A stretch of DNA of 64,000 bases from Halodesulfovibrio marinisediminis DSM 17456 (GTDB taxonomy: Bacteria > Desulfobacterota > Desulfovibrionia > Desulfovibrionales > Desulfovibrionaceae). Location: positions 434,001 through 498,000 of the forward strand of contig NZ_FSRG01000005.1 of assembly GCF_900129975.1 (NCBI RefSeq). The letters are read 5' to 3'. Below the pieces are notes generated by a model, which saw only the letters and a program-made list of their open reading frames with translations, searched no databases and had not been told where the DNA came from. Position numbers and translations under genes: made by a program. How positions within the stretch are numbered: position 1 is the stretch's first letter; each line of letters opens with the position of its first letter. Below, piece after piece: positions 33,291 to 43,156 of this stretch.

Positions 33291-34955
33291 TTATGTCGTC
33301 AAGGCTGCAGGGGGATTTAAATGCTTATCAGAAGATAGATAGTTGTCATGCCATAACTCTTCGATTTTTTTAGCAGGAACAGGCTGGCTGAAGTAATACC
33401 CCTGTCCATACTGACATCCTATGTCACGAAGATATCTCCACTGTTCTTCCGTTTCGATTCCTTCTGCAAGAGAATCAATACTAAGAGTATCACTCATCTG
33501 AATAATAGCCTTCACAATAGCTATGTCATCAGTATTCAGAGGAATACCGTTAACGAACGATCTATCGATTTTGAGTTTGCTTATGGGCATTTGCCTTAGC
33601 CGAGATAATGATGAGTATCCAGTTCCAAAGTCATCAAGGCTGATTTTTATACCACTTGATTGAAGGCCATCAAATACAGTCGCTATCCGGAAGCTATCTT
33701 TAATCACTGTACCCTCAGTGATTTCAATTTCCAGTTGTTCCTTACTAACTCCTATCAATTTGGTTGTATTTATTATTTTTTCCAAGATATCTTTTTGCCA
33801 TAGTTGCCTACCAGAAATATTAGCTGCAATGTATAGTGGGATATTCTCTTGCTTCCAACTGTGCAATTGTCTGGAGCATTCTTCCAATACCCAATCGCCA
33901 ATAGGGTTTATCAACCCGATAGATTCGGCTACTGGGATAAAGTCATTTGGTGAGATAACCTTGCCATCTTTTACCCATCGAATCAGCGCCTCTACGCCTA
34001 TCATTCTGCCGCTATTCAGTTCTACTATTGGTTGGTAATGGAGAACAAATTCTTTGTTATCAATTGCCCTACGCAAATCATTTGAGATGAGCATTAATTT
34101 ATTCTGCTTAGCAGTAAGGTCTTGTGAGAAGTATTGATAGGTACCACGCCCATGCTCCTTGGCTCGGTACATGGCGGTATCTGCTTGCATCAATAAAGTT
34201 GATTTGTCATCACCATCATCAGGGTAAATGCTGACACCTATACTGGCATTAATGTAGATGTTCTGGTTTTCGATTGAAAATGGTTTTTGTATTGTTGTAA
34301 GAATACGTTGAGTAACCAGAGTTACTTTCTTACAGAAGGAATCTTTGTCCTTACTTGCTGAATTATTCTCCTCAATACCGGATATCAACAGGATAAATTC
34401 ATCTCCACCATGTCTTGCTAGTATATCGGACTCCCGAAGATTCTCACTTAATCTTTTCGCAACTTGGTATAGGAGAGCATCACCAGCATCATGCCCCAAT
34501 GTGTCATTAATTAATTTGAAATCATCCAAATCGATAAAGAGAACTGCGACACGGCTTTCATGTCGTTTGGCTTTCACCAGCAATGAATCCAGTAATTGGA
34601 GCAGGTTGTTGCGGTTGGCTAACCTAGTCATACTGTCATGGTTGGCACTATATTCAAGTTCTTTCTCTTTTTGTACTAGCTCGTAGAGGAACTTGCGTGT
34701 TGTATACAAGCTAGCAATGAGACTAATAGGTATAAAGGTGATTATGCCCAAAATGATTTCGTCAAGCTGCATTTCTTCATGGGCACGAGTGTAAGAGTAT
34801 AATAAATCTAAGGCATCAATATGGGTGAGGAGTAGGGTAAAAAAGATGGTGGCCAGTAATACGATAGGCAGCAAGCGAACTATGCTTTTATGCATTTGCC
34901 CCACTCTTTTTTTAGATTCTCTTTCCATAGACCATAGCATCCTATATCGCTCCAT
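33291..34955 (-). CDS. GGDEF-EAL c-di-GMP signalling protein
   Basis: Membrane-bound protein of 554 residues. Two hydrophobic helices (about 24-45 and 66-88) enclose a short periplasmic loop of about 20 residues. A GGDEF domain follows (about 105-275) with the intact active site HGGDEF, then an EAL domain (about 290-540) with GVEALIRW, DDFGTGYSS and AEGIETEEQW, all typical of active phosphodiesterases. Both domains look catalytically complete, so net activity cannot be predicted. The small periplasmic loop leaves little room for a ligand sensor. Monocistronic. Confidence 0.93.
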   Translation of the reverse strand: MERYRMLWSMERESKKRVGQMHKSIVRLLPIVLLATIFFTLLLTHIDALDLLYSYTRAHEEMQLDEIILGIITFIPISLIASLYTTRKFLYELVQKEKELEYSANHDSMTRLANRNNLLQLLDSLLVKAKRHESRVAVLFIDLDDFKLINDTLGHDAGDALLYQVAKRLSENLRESDILARHGGDEFILLISGIEENNSASKDKDSFCKKVTLVTQRILTTIQKPFSIENQNIYINASIGVSIYPDDGDDKSTLLMQADTAMYRAKEHGRGTYQYFSQDLTAKQNKLMLISNDLRRAIDNKEFVLHYQPIVELNSGRMIGVEALIRWVKDGKVISPNDFIPVAESIGLINPIGDWVLEECSRQLHSWKQENIPLYIAANISGRQLWQKDILEKIINTTKLIGVSKEQLEIEITEGTVIKDSFRIATVFDGLQSSGIKISLDDFGTGYSSLSRLRQMPISKLKIDRSFVNGIPLNTDDIAIVKAIIQMSDTLSIDSLAEGIETEEQWRYLRDIGCQYGQGYYFSQPVPAKKIEELWHDNYLSSDKHLNPPAALTT

Positions 34956-35506
34956 TAGGCATAGCTCTATTTACTCAATAGGTTAGTGATAATAGGCACG
35001 CTACATCATACTAAATGCGCAAGCTAAATGGCTGTATGTCATAAAACTATTTAATTTGTTTAAATAAAAAATTGAAAATAAGTAGAAAGATTCAAAAGAT
35101 AGATCATAGATGATCTTGAGTATCACAATGAACATGTGGCCTAACTTGATGGCCACATGTTTGTTGTAGGATCAGACTACATTTAGCATGGAAATGCTTT
35201 TTATCAACAGTTCCTTTTATAAGGGTGTGGCTCATTACCTTGGGTGCAAAACTAAAGGTAATGAGTAGTGCGTTGAGACATGTTACACTTTTGGCTCCCC
35301 CCATTTTTGAGGGAATTTATAGATTGCCTTTTGTGTTTTGGGGAGGAACTGGGAGGTTTGGTTTATAGTTGTACGCGTTTTTGAAGAAAAAAGTGTTTTT
35401 AGTTTAAGTTGTTGGGATATGTTGGTGGTGTCTGGCTTACTGTGCAGTTAAAAGTGCACTGAGTTGATAGATAGTTGCCCCCAAAGCCATTTCACAGAAA
35501 AACAAA
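34956..35506. other. Intergenic region with an 11-bp hairpin
   Basis: No supported gene. A perfect dyad AACATGTGGCC/GGCCACATGTT (35131-35161, 9-nt loop) stands alone; it may be a leftover terminator or RNA element. Confidence 0.4.
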
Positions 35507-35537
35507 AAACCCGATAAGTGTTTAACTTATCGGGTTT
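35507..35537 (-). terminator. Terminator of the tRNA-Arg gene
   Basis: AAACCCGATAAGT/ACTTATCGGGTTT, 5-nt loop, T6 on the minus strand, 12 bp from the tRNA 3' end. Confidence 0.85.
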
Positions 35538-35548
35538 ACTTGCAAAAG

Positions 35549-35625
35549 TGGCGCGCCAGGAAGGATTCGAACCCTCGGCCAACGGCTTAGAAGGCCGTTG
35601 CTCTATCCAACTGAGCTACTGGCGC
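35549..35625 (-). tRNA. tRNA-Arg (anticodon UCU)
   Basis: Complete cloverleaf of 77 nt. Acceptor GCGCCAG/CTGGCGC with discriminator G and encoded CCA, D arm with AGTTGGATA, anticodon stem ACGGC/GCCGT with loop CTTCTAA (anticodon TCT), T arm GAGGGTTCGAATCC. Reads AGA codons. It ends at a terminator; no integrase or prophage gene is seen beside it. Confidence 0.96.
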
Positions 35626-35923
35626 GCGTTGAGGGCTGTTGTTTATCCGAAGCTGGATGGATGGTCAAGCCCTCTTATGTAATTTATTGCATTTTTGAGG
35701 AAAAAAAGTGCAATTTTATGTCGATGCAATGCAGGATGAAATCCTAAACGTAAAATTAGTGCTAGTGGATGATAATTACAGTGCAAATTTGCTTTGCAGA
35801 GTCTTGAAAGTTGCTGCAAAATGCTCGAGGTACAAATTATGGCATCCATAATCTGTAGTTTTGAGCATAAATGGATGCTGTAAAAGCATTGACCTGTAAG
35901 CAATCATATTCTAGGGCGACTGC

Positions 35924-37189
35924 ATGAGCGAAACCGAACGAAATTTTTTTGCAACGTATGATGACTTTGAAGCGCATTTAATGAAGCTTGGCCTGTTCCA
36001 TATGGATCTGGCGCATAGCAGAATTGATGCGGTTTTACATGAAGCGGAACTGAAACGACCTGATTATCCGGCGGTTCAAGTTGTCGGCACAAACGGAAAA
36101 GGTAGCACCAGCTCCTTCCTGTCTGCATTCGGGCAGGCTACAGGATTGAATGTTGGGCTGTATACCTCTCCACACTTTGTTACTCCACGTGAACGAATTC
36201 TTATCAATGGCGAAATGCTGGATGAAGAAGAATGGTGTGATGTGGCAAACGATGTTATGGAGTGCGGAGGGCAGGATCTTACTTATTTTGAGCTGCTTAC
36301 CGTAATGGCTGTCTTCATGTTCTCTGACTACGAAGTCGACCTTGCTATTTTTGAAGCCGGATTGGGTGGAGCACACGATGCTACTACTGCCATTGAGCGA
36401 GATCTTGTGGTGTATACACCAATTGGACTTGATCATGTAGATGTACTGGGTGCTTCTATTGAAGAGATTGCCCGCGATAAAGCTGGTGCGATGCGTAAGG
36501 GTATGCCTGCAGTTACCCATATCCAGTCCAAAGAGGCTTTGGCGGTGCTAAAAGAAGAAGCGCAGAAAGTAGGCGCAAAACTTGTTGCTGCTGAAGGCAC
36601 TGTGACTTTGCCAAAGACTGAACGTTTTGGACTGGTTGGTGCGCATCAGAAAGATAACGCTATGCTTGCCCTTGCAGCGTTCAAGCAGCTTGTTGATATC
36701 TATGGATGGCAACCTGCTGATATTATGGATTGGGATGATGTGAAAGAAATTGGTGTTGCAGATGCATGGATAGCAGGTCGCTTCCAGCATGTGTCAGCAA
36801 CGGATTCACTTCCTGATTTGTACCTCGATGGCGCGCATAACGAACCGGCATTTGATGTTCTTACAGCTGCATTACAGGAAACCGGAGTTAAACCGGCCGC
36901 CATTATCTTTGGCTGTATGAACAATAAAGATATCCAGACGCTTGTTCCAAAGGTTCAGGCGCTTACAGAAGGCTCTATTCTGCTTCCTCAGTTTACAGAA
37001 ATGGATAGGGCAGAACCGGCAGCACGGCTTGCAACTCATTTTGATGAACGGGCAGAAGTCTGTGACTCTTTGCAGGATGCGTTGACCCGCAGTAAAGAAA
37101 TTGCAGGGGATAAATCTGTGTTGCTGTGTGGCTCATTGTACTTGCTTGCTGAATTTTTTGCTCTGCACCCAGAATTTTTACAGCGCTAA
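35924..37189 (+). CDS. folC: Folylpolyglutamate synthase / dihydrofolate synthase
   Basis: Adds glutamate to (dihydro)folate or dihydropteroate; Mur-ligase fold, 421 residues. The P-loop VVGTNGKGSTSSF, YTSPHFVTPRERI, FEAGLGGAHDATTAI and DHVDVLGASIEEIARDKAG are family signatures; the C-terminal domain has LYLDGAHNEPAFDVL. Only weak Shine-Dalgarno (AGGG) precedes the ATG. It is followed by selA 10 bp later, whose ribosome site overlaps its stop. Confidence 0.94.
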   Translation: MSETERNFFATYDDFEAHLMKLGLFHMDLAHSRIDAVLHEAELKRPDYPAVQVVGTNGKGSTSSFLSAFGQATGLNVGLYTSPHFVTPRERILINGEMLDEEEWCDVANDVMECGGQDLTYFELLTVMAVFMFSDYEVDLAIFEAGLGGAHDATTAIERDLVVYTPIGLDHVDVLGASIEEIARDKAGAMRKGMPAVTHIQSKEALAVLKEEAQKVGAKLVAAEGTVTLPKTERFGLVGAHQKDNAMLALAAFKQLVDIYGWQPADIMDWDDVKEIGVADAWIAGRFQHVSATDSLPDLYLDGAHNEPAFDVLTAALQETGVKPAAIIFGCMNNKDIQTLVPKVQALTEGSILLPQFTEMDRAEPAARLATHFDERAEVCDSLQDALTRSKEIAGDKSVLLCGSLYLLAEFFALHPEFLQR

Positions 37190-37199
37190 GGAGCTTCGC

Positions 37200-38606
37200 T
37201 TGTCTATTCTTTTCCGCGCATTACCATCTGTTGATAAAGTCCTTGATGCCCTTACCGAGTCGGGTGAGTTTTCCCATATTCCTCGCTCGATTGTACGCGA
37301 GCACGTGAACGGCTTTCTTGATGTTTGCCGCGAAGAGATTCGCGCAGGTGTTATCACTGAGCAGGAACAGCTTGCTCTGGGTATCATTCTGCCGCGTATG
37401 AAAGCGTATATCCGCGCACAGTCACGTCCTCATTTTAGACGTGTGCTTAACGGCACTGGTGTTGTTGTACATACCAACCTCGGGCGTTCTTTGCTTGCAG
37501 AGTCTGCTGTTGAAGCCGTTACTGAAGCTTGCGCGTATTACTCCAACCTTGAATTTGATCTTGCTACGGGTGAGCGTGGTAGCCGCTATAGCCATGTGGA
37601 AGAGCTGCTTTGTAAAGTTTGCGGTGCAGAAGCTGGCCTTGTTGTGAATAATAACGCTGCGGCAGTGCTTATTGTTCTGGATACCCTGTGTAAGGACAAA
37701 GAGGTTCCTGTTTCCCGTGGTCAGCTTGTGGAAATCGGCGGTAGTTTCCGAATCCCTGAAGTTATGGAAAAAAGCGGTGCAACCCTGCGTGAAGTGGGAG
37801 CCACAAACCGTACTCATCTTAGAGATTACGAGCAGGCGATTACAGAAGAAACCGGTGCGCTGCTGCGTGTGCATACATCGAACTACCGGATTGTTGGCTT
37901 CCATAAAGAGGTGACTCTGGAAGAAATGGTTGCTCTTGGCAAGAAGCATGATCTGCCAGTGATAGAAGACCTCGGTAGCGGCAGTTTTACTGATTTCTCT
38001 ACTCTGCGGATTGGCGAAGAACCGACTGTGCAGCAGGTAGTGGGTGCTGGTGCTGATGTTGTTACCTTCTCCGGTGACAAAGTGCTTGGGGGCCCTCAGG
38101 CGGGGATTATTGTCGGTAAAAAGAAGTACATCGACATGATCAAACGTAACCCGATGAACCGTGCATTACGTATTGATAAAATGACCCTTGCTGCGCTGGA
38201 GGCTACCTTGCGTTTATACCGTGAGCCGGAGCTTGCCCGTATAGAAATTCCAACTCTTTCTATGATGTTTGCAGAGCAGTCTCAGTTGAAACAGCGTGCA
38301 CGTCGCCTTGCAAACCGTATTAAAAAAGCCTGTGGTGAACAGATTTCTGTAAAAGTAGTGGATGGCAATTCCCGCGTTGGCGGTGGTTCTTTCCCTGAAC
38401 GAGATTTACCGACAGCACTTGTTGCAATTACACCGTCTGCTGTTTCAGAAACCATGCTTAAAAAAGCATTGCTTGATAGCAATCCTCCGCTTGTAGGACG
38501 AATTGAGCAGCAGGCTTTTTGTCTAGACCCCCGTACCTTGACCGATAAAGAGTTCACTTTGGTCATTGATGCTTTGCAACAAGCCTTACAAGTTGTTTCC
38601 CGATAA
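37200..38606 (+). CDS. selA: L-seryl-tRNA(Sec) selenium transferase
   Basis: PLP enzyme that turns Ser-tRNA(Sec) into Sec-tRNA(Sec) using selenophosphate. The TTG at 37200 is chosen because AAGGAG overlaps the folC stop 7 bp upstream and the resulting LSILFRALPSVDKVLDA matches the expected N-terminus; this gives 468 residues, the usual SelA length. Landmarks are RVLNGTGVVVHTNLGRS, SNLEFDLATGERGSR, EDLGSGSF and the PLP-Lys in FSGDKVLGGPQAG. Its presence shows that the organism makes selenoproteins. selB, selD and selC are not in the window. Confidence 0.95.
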   Translation: MSILFRALPSVDKVLDALTESGEFSHIPRSIVREHVNGFLDVCREEIRAGVITEQEQLALGIILPRMKAYIRAQSRPHFRRVLNGTGVVVHTNLGRSLLAESAVEAVTEACAYYSNLEFDLATGERGSRYSHVEELLCKVCGAEAGLVVNNNAAAVLIVLDTLCKDKEVPVSRGQLVEIGGSFRIPEVMEKSGATLREVGATNRTHLRDYEQAITEETGALLRVHTSNYRIVGFHKEVTLEEMVALGKKHDLPVIEDLGSGSFTDFSTLRIGEEPTVQQVVGAGADVVTFSGDKVLGGPQAGIIVGKKKYIDMIKRNPMNRALRIDKMTLAALEATLRLYREPELARIEIPTLSMMFAEQSQLKQRARRLANRIKKACGEQISVKVVDGNSRVGGGSFPERDLPTALVAITPSAVSETMLKKALLDSNPPLVGRIEQQAFCLDPRTLTDKEFTLVIDALQQALQVVSR

Positions 38607-38638
38607 ATTAAGCACTGCTAAGTGCATTGGAGATATGA

Positions 38639-40027
38639 ATGAGCTCTAATAACTTATCCTGTGAGCCAAAAAGTTGCTGGGAAGTTTACTCCAGTGACAG
38701 TGATCTTGCAGCAATGGATTCTCTTGCTGCGCGTTACATTGAATTTCTTACTACCTGCAAAACTGAGCGCGAAACCATTGCCTATGCTGTACAGCGCCTT
38801 GAAGAAGCAGGGTTCTCAACTGATATTTCTTCTGGAAAATATTACACGATCCTCCACGATAAGACCTTGTTTGTTGCCCGTAAGGGTGCAAAGTCTTTAG
38901 CTGAAGGCGTACACCTTATCGGTGCTCATGCAGATACTCCGCGTATCGATTTCAAACAGCATCCGTTGTACGAAACCTGCGGTGTGGCACAGGCCAAAAC
39001 CCACTACTATGGCGGTATCCGTAAGTACCAGTGGCTTTCCCGTCCTCTCGCTCTGCACGGTGTGGTTGTAAAAGAAGATGGTAAAAAGGTTATTGTGAAT
39101 ATCGGTGAAGATGCATCTGATCCAGTGTTCACCATTGCAGACCTTCTTCCGCATCTTGCGCAGGATCAGTCTAAAAAGGTTCTCGCAGATGCTTTTGAAG
39201 CAGAGAAGCTGAATATCATCCTTGCTCATCGTCCAGTAGAAGTGGAGGATGAAGAAAGCAATGATGCACCTAAAGAAAAAATTAAGCAGCGTGTTCTCGA
39301 TATCCTGCACGAGAAGTACGGTATTAATGAAGAAGACCTGTACTCATCCGAATTACAGGCTGTTCCGGCTGGTCCTGCACGCATGGTTGGTCTGGATGAA
39401 TCAATCATCGGTGGTTACGGTCAGGATGACCGCATTTGCTGTTTCACAGCGCTTGAAGCTTTGCTTGAAGCCGATGCGTCTGATTACGCTCAGGTACTCG
39501 TTTTATGGGATAAAGAAGAGATCGGCTCTGAAGGTTCAACTGGTGCCAAGTCTCGTTTCTTTGAATATTGCATTGAAGACCTCATTGAAGCATGGGATCC
39601 AAACGCACGCTTCCGTCAGGTAATGTTGGCAACTCGTGCACTTTCTTCTGATGTACACGGTGCAATGGATCCTGATTATCAGGAAGTGCATGAGAAGTTG
39701 AACTCTGCAACACTTGGCTACGGCCCGTGTTTTTGCAAGTTCACCGGTCATCGTGGTAAGTACGAAGCTAACGATGCACATCCTGAGTACCTCGGCTGGC
39801 TGCGTGGTGTAATGAATTCCGCTGGTGTGCCATGGCAGATGGCAGAACTCGGTAAGGTTGATCATGGTGGTGGCGGTACTGTTGCAATGTACCTTGCAAT
39901 GTACGGTATGAACATCGTCGACTTTGGTCCTGGCCTTCTGGCAATGCACAGTCCGTTCGAGCTGGCAAGCAAGGCGGACTTGTACGCGACCTTGAAAGCA
40001 TTTTCAGCTTTCCTTGAAGCTAAATAA
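38639..40027 (+). CDS. M18 family aminopeptidase
   Basis: Dinuclear-zinc aminopeptidase of the aspartyl aminopeptidase group, 462 residues, cytosolic. Metal and catalytic blocks in order: LIGAHADTPRID (His, Asp), GQDDRICCFTALEAL, WDKEEIGSEGSTGAKS (Glu pair), ALSSDVHGAMDP, and C-terminal HSPFELASKADLY (His). GGAG precedes the ATG at 38639. It releases N-terminal amino acids from peptides in general turnover. It sits 32 bp after selA and could be co-transcribed. Confidence 0.92.
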   Translation: MSSNNLSCEPKSCWEVYSSDSDLAAMDSLAARYIEFLTTCKTERETIAYAVQRLEEAGFSTDISSGKYYTILHDKTLFVARKGAKSLAEGVHLIGAHADTPRIDFKQHPLYETCGVAQAKTHYYGGIRKYQWLSRPLALHGVVVKEDGKKVIVNIGEDASDPVFTIADLLPHLAQDQSKKVLADAFEAEKLNIILAHRPVEVEDEESNDAPKEKIKQRVLDILHEKYGINEEDLYSSELQAVPAGPARMVGLDESIIGGYGQDDRICCFTALEALLEADASDYAQVLVLWDKEEIGSEGSTGAKSRFFEYCIEDLIEAWDPNARFRQVMLATRALSSDVHGAMDPDYQEVHEKLNSATLGYGPCFCKFTGHRGKYEANDAHPEYLGWLRGVMNSAGVPWQMAELGKVDHGGGGTVAMYLAMYGMNIVDFGPGLLAMHSPFELASKADLYATLKAFSAFLEAK

Positions 40028-40034
40028 TATCACT

Positions 40035-40067
40035 AAGCGATGGAACATGGTTCCATCGCTTTTTTGT
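40035..40067 (+). terminator. Intrinsic terminator after the M18 peptidase
   Basis: AAGCGATGGAAC / GTTCCATCGCTT with a 3-nt loop and T6. Confidence 0.9.
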
Positions 40068-40070
40068 TTT

Positions 40071-40126
40071 GCCTCCGGCGGGCAAGGCGCTGCCTTGCAG
40101 CCGCAAGGGGATACTGTCCCCTTGAC
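40071..40126. repeat. Desulfovibrio-type intergenic repeat element
   Basis: GCCTCCGGCGG followed by two hairpins, GCAAGGC/GCCTTGC and CAAGGGGA..TCCCCTTG. The reverse form of the GCCTCCGGCG core ends the element at 45194, and a shorter version lies at 45054. REP-like; function unknown. Confidence 0.5.
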
Positions 40127-40319
40127 CTAAATTAGGTATGATTAGGGGAGGTACTTCTTATATGTACCAGTGGGCAACCTTTTGTTATTGTTTTTTGATG
40201 TAATTGTTACAGGAGGTTGCTTTGTTGTTGGTGCTGTGTGAATTTGTCAGAGTTGAAGCAGTACTAATTGCTGTTAAAAGATAGTTGCAAACACGCTCAA
40301 AGCTGCAAGGAGTTAGGAT

Positions 40320-41501
40320 ATGATCGATTTTATGTTTCACATGCCGACAAAGGTAATTTTCGGTAGTGGTAAATTAAAAGAGCTTGCTAATCCGGCTAAT
40401 GTGCCGGGTAAGAAAGCATTCATTGTCATCAGCTCCGGCGGTTCGATGATTCGTCACAGCTATCTGACCTTTGTGCAGAACATGCTGAACCACAATGGCG
40501 TAGAGAGTGTTGTCTACAACAAGATTCAGGAAAACCCGATCCTTGATCATGTTACTGAAGGTGCTGCATTAGCCCGACAGCATGAATGTGACTTTGTTAT
40601 TGGTCTTGGTGGTGGTAGTTCTATCGATTCTGCGAAGTCCATTGCATTAATGGCAACCAACGAGGGCAACTACTGGGATTACATGCAGTCAGGCACGGGT
40701 GGTAGAAAAACTCCAGCGAATCCTGCTTTGCCAATTGTAGCCATTCCGACCACAGCAGGAACAGGTACAGAAGCTGATCCATGGACCGTTATTACTAATA
40801 GTGAAACCAATGAGAAAATTGGTTGGGGGAATGATTCAACGTACCCGACTATTTCTTTTGTCGATCCTTGGTTTACGCTTACTGTTCCGCCAAAGGTTAC
40901 AGCTTTTACTGGCATGGATGCGTTTTTCCACTCTGTGGAAACCTATCTTTCAGTACAGCGCCAGCCAACCAGTGATCTGCTTTCTCAGCAGGCAGTGCAG
41001 TTAATTAATACTTTTCTGCCTGAAATTGTGAAAGAAGGGCAGAACATTGAAGCTAGAACCATGGTGTCATGGGCATCCACTGCCGCAGGCGTCTGTCAGT
41101 CTTTGTCATCATGTATGTCATTGCATTCCATGGAACACGCATTGTCTGCGTACTATCCTCAAATTCCACATGGTGCTGGCTTGATTATGCTTTCCAGAGC
41201 GTACTTCAAGCATCTTACTCCGCATATGCCGGAGCGCATGGTTGATCTTGCATATTTTATGGATGTTGATGTTGATAGTCTGCCAGAAGATAGGCGCCCA
41301 TATGCATTTGTTGATGCTCTCGATAAGCTTATCAATAACATTGGCATGGGGGAACTTTCTTTGACAACGTATGGTGTGAAGAAAGAAGACTGTGTAAAGC
41401 TGGCAAAGAACGCTATGGAAACTATGGACGTACTCTTTGCTTGTACTCCTGTGAAAATGTCCGAAGAAGAAGTTGCGGCTATTTTCGAAGAATCATTCTA
41501 A
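40320..41501 (+). CDS. Iron-containing alcohol dehydrogenase (second copy)
   Basis: Fe-ADH of 393 residues with NAD motif IGLGGGSSIDSAKS, IPTTAGTGTEADPW, and metal ligands Asp/His in FTGMDAFFHSVETY and His/His in SLHSMEHALSAYYPQIPHG. It belongs to a different subgroup from the BMC-linked enzyme at 6413 (closer to BDH/YqhD-like or butanol-type enzymes) and is only distantly similar to it. It has its own terminator and no BMC neighbours, so it is probably a general ethanol or aldehyde dehydrogenase. Confidence 0.92.
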   Translation: MIDFMFHMPTKVIFGSGKLKELANPANVPGKKAFIVISSGGSMIRHSYLTFVQNMLNHNGVESVVYNKIQENPILDHVTEGAALARQHECDFVIGLGGGSSIDSAKSIALMATNEGNYWDYMQSGTGGRKTPANPALPIVAIPTTAGTGTEADPWTVITNSETNEKIGWGNDSTYPTISFVDPWFTLTVPPKVTAFTGMDAFFHSVETYLSVQRQPTSDLLSQQAVQLINTFLPEIVKEGQNIEARTMVSWASTAAGVCQSLSSCMSLHSMEHALSAYYPQIPHGAGLIMLSRAYFKHLTPHMPERMVDLAYFMDVDVDSLPEDRRPYAFVDALDKLINNIGMGELSLTTYGVKKEDCVKLAKNAMETMDVLFACTPVKMSEEEVAAIFEESF

Positions 41502-41559
41502 CGGCGAGGTACGTTGAGCAAAAAACTATTTTTGCCGCAGTCGTGAGTATAAATAAATG

Positions 41560-41603
41560 ATTAGGGCTACTGTACCAAATGGACAGTAGCCCTAATTGTT
41601 TTT
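41560..41603 (+). terminator. Intrinsic terminator after the second Fe-ADH
   Basis: Fourteen-bp stem ATTAGGGCTACTGT, 9-nt loop, T-rich tail. Confidence 0.9.
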
Positions 41604-41644
41604 CAGTTGGGGGAGTGCAGAGGGGGCAACAGAAAAATGCCTTG

Positions 41645-42379
41645 TTACCCCCAAGGAGAAATCGTGTGTTCACGCAGCCATGAATATGGTGGTCGTATTC
41701 CGTATTCCAACAGCGAACTTAAGAGTCCTTCCGGTACGCCTGTTCCCTTAAGTTCACCATGATGCAGCACGATCATTGAATCTGCCAGATCGATAACAGG
41801 CTCAAGATCATGCACCGACACAATCTGGGTGAGTCCTAGTTTTTTGTTTGCTTTCATAATGGAACGCATTTCAAGCATGGCTGGATAATCCAGACCGGAG
41901 AATGGTTCATCTAGTAGCAAAAGGGATGGCGTTGAAAGCAGGGATACTGCGAGGCAGAGTTTTCTTTTTTGTCCGTAAGATAATGCATGTACAGGCGAGT
42001 CCCAATGGTCGAGGAGTGAGAATCGCTCTGCCATTGCGCGACAGGTAGCTTCTGCATCCGCATCGTTTGCAGGAAACGCAAGCATCATGTCTTCTGCTAC
42101 AGTTGAGCCGATGATTTGTAGATCTGCATCCTGCAAAACTAAAGCGCTCTGCGCCCGAAGTTGCTGCTCGTTTCCCTTGGCGATGATGAAACCAACTTCC
42201 AACGTGCCGGAAGATGGTGTTTGTAAACCGGACAGCAGTGAGAAGAGTGTTGATTTGCCACTTCCGTTTGTTCCGCACAGGCAAACAAGTTCTCCTTTAG
42301 GAATGGAAAAGGAGAGGTTGTTCAGAGCAGGGGAAGTATTTCCACGGTATGTGAAGGAAAGATTTTCTGCGGTGATCAT
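41645..42379 (-). CDS. bioM: Energy-coupling-factor ATPase, biotin transport (BioM-like)
   Basis: ABC ATPase of 244 residues, CbiO/EcfA type. Walker A GTNGSGKST, Q-loop LVLQDADLQI, signature LSYGQKRK and Walker B LLLLDEPFSGLD are complete. The start overlaps the bioY stop by 4 bp (ATGA), and the pairing with BioY points to biotin uptake. No EcfT/BioN transmembrane partner is encoded next to it, so that subunit must come from elsewhere, or BioY works with this ATPase and a shared T component. Confidence 0.87.
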   Translation of the reverse strand: MITAENLSFTYRGNTSPALNNLSFSIPKGELVCLCGTNGSGKSTLFSLLSGLQTPSSGTLEVGFIIAKGNEQQLRAQSALVLQDADLQIIGSTVAEDMMLAFPANDADAEATCRAMAERFSLLDHWDSPVHALSYGQKRKLCLAVSLLSTPSLLLLDEPFSGLDYPAMLEMRSIMKANKKLGLTQIVSVHDLEPVIDLADSMIVLHHGELKGTGVPEGLLSSLLEYGIRPPYSWLREHTISPWG

Positions 42380-42912
42380 TCTGGCAGCAGTCCCTGTTTG
42401 CGTAAGAAGCGAAACGCGGTGGCGGCGGCAGCTACTTTAATAAGGTCACCCCAGATGAATGGCGCAATGCCGATTGCGGCAGCTTTGGCAAAAGAAATAT
42501 CGAGGACAAATTTTAAGCGTAGGAAGCCAACAAGATAGACAAAAGCCAGCCCCAGAAGTCCCCAGAAGAGAGGCATTAAGTTGTTTTTGCTATGCTTTCC
42601 AAAGCCGGCAAGGTAGGCTGTGCCCACAAAGCCGAGAAGGTACCCACCCGTAGGGCCAAACAAAACGGCGAAGCCAGCTTTACCACCGGCAAAAATCGGA
42701 AGTCCGATGGCTCCTGCAAGGATGTAGAGTAGCATAGCTGCTGCACCGCTGACAGGGCCGAGGATGTATCCTGCCAGTACAATGAAAAATGTTTGTAAGG
42801 TTACCGGTACCGGTCCGATTGGAAGTTGAATAAGTGCTCCTACAGCAATCAGTGCTGCAAGTAACGCAGTCCAGACTTGTTTGTGGAGTCCTGTAAGTGG
42901 TGAAGATTGCAT
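42376..42912 (-). CDS. bioY: Biotin transporter substrate-specific component BioY
   Basis: S-component of an ECF transporter, 178 residues, six hydrophobic helices. Family signatures are PIGPVPVTLQTFFIVLAG, ILGPVSGAAAMLLYILAGAIGLPIFAGGKAG, FGPTGGYLLGF and the C-terminal IGIAPFIWGDLIKVAAAA. The ATG at 42912 follows AAGGATATAT; longer versions of the frame add a non-homologous lead. The leader contains a small hairpin AGACCT/AGGTCC near 42982, and no clear BirA operator is seen. Confidence 0.92.
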   Translation of the reverse strand: MQSSPLTGLHKQVWTALLAALIAVGALIQLPIGPVPVTLQTFFIVLAGYILGPVSGAAAMLLYILAGAIGLPIFAGGKAGFAVLFGPTGGYLLGFVGTAYLAGFGKHSKNNLMPLFWGLLGLAFVYLVGFLRLKFVLDISFAKAAAIGIAPFIWGDLIKVAAAATAFRFLRKQGLLPE

Positions 42913-43156
42913 ATATATCCTTACTATTAGTTGCATGGAAAAACAGGGTGTGCCTTTTTCTGGTTTAGGCATATACCTGCCGGAGACCTGTAAGGTCCTG
43001 AATGTATAGTAACGAGGATAAGGAAAGGTCACAAGTGTGACTATGTTGGTTTGAATTGCATATATCTGCATTTTGGAGCAGCTGTCTTTTGTAGACGGAT
43101 GAAACAAGGTGCGCTATTGAACGTTTTTCTGCAAAACTCAATGGTAGTTTCGATTA

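Noticed and set aside
35507-35640. Genomic island attached at tRNA-Arg
   Set aside because: No integrase, direct repeat or phage gene is seen on either side.
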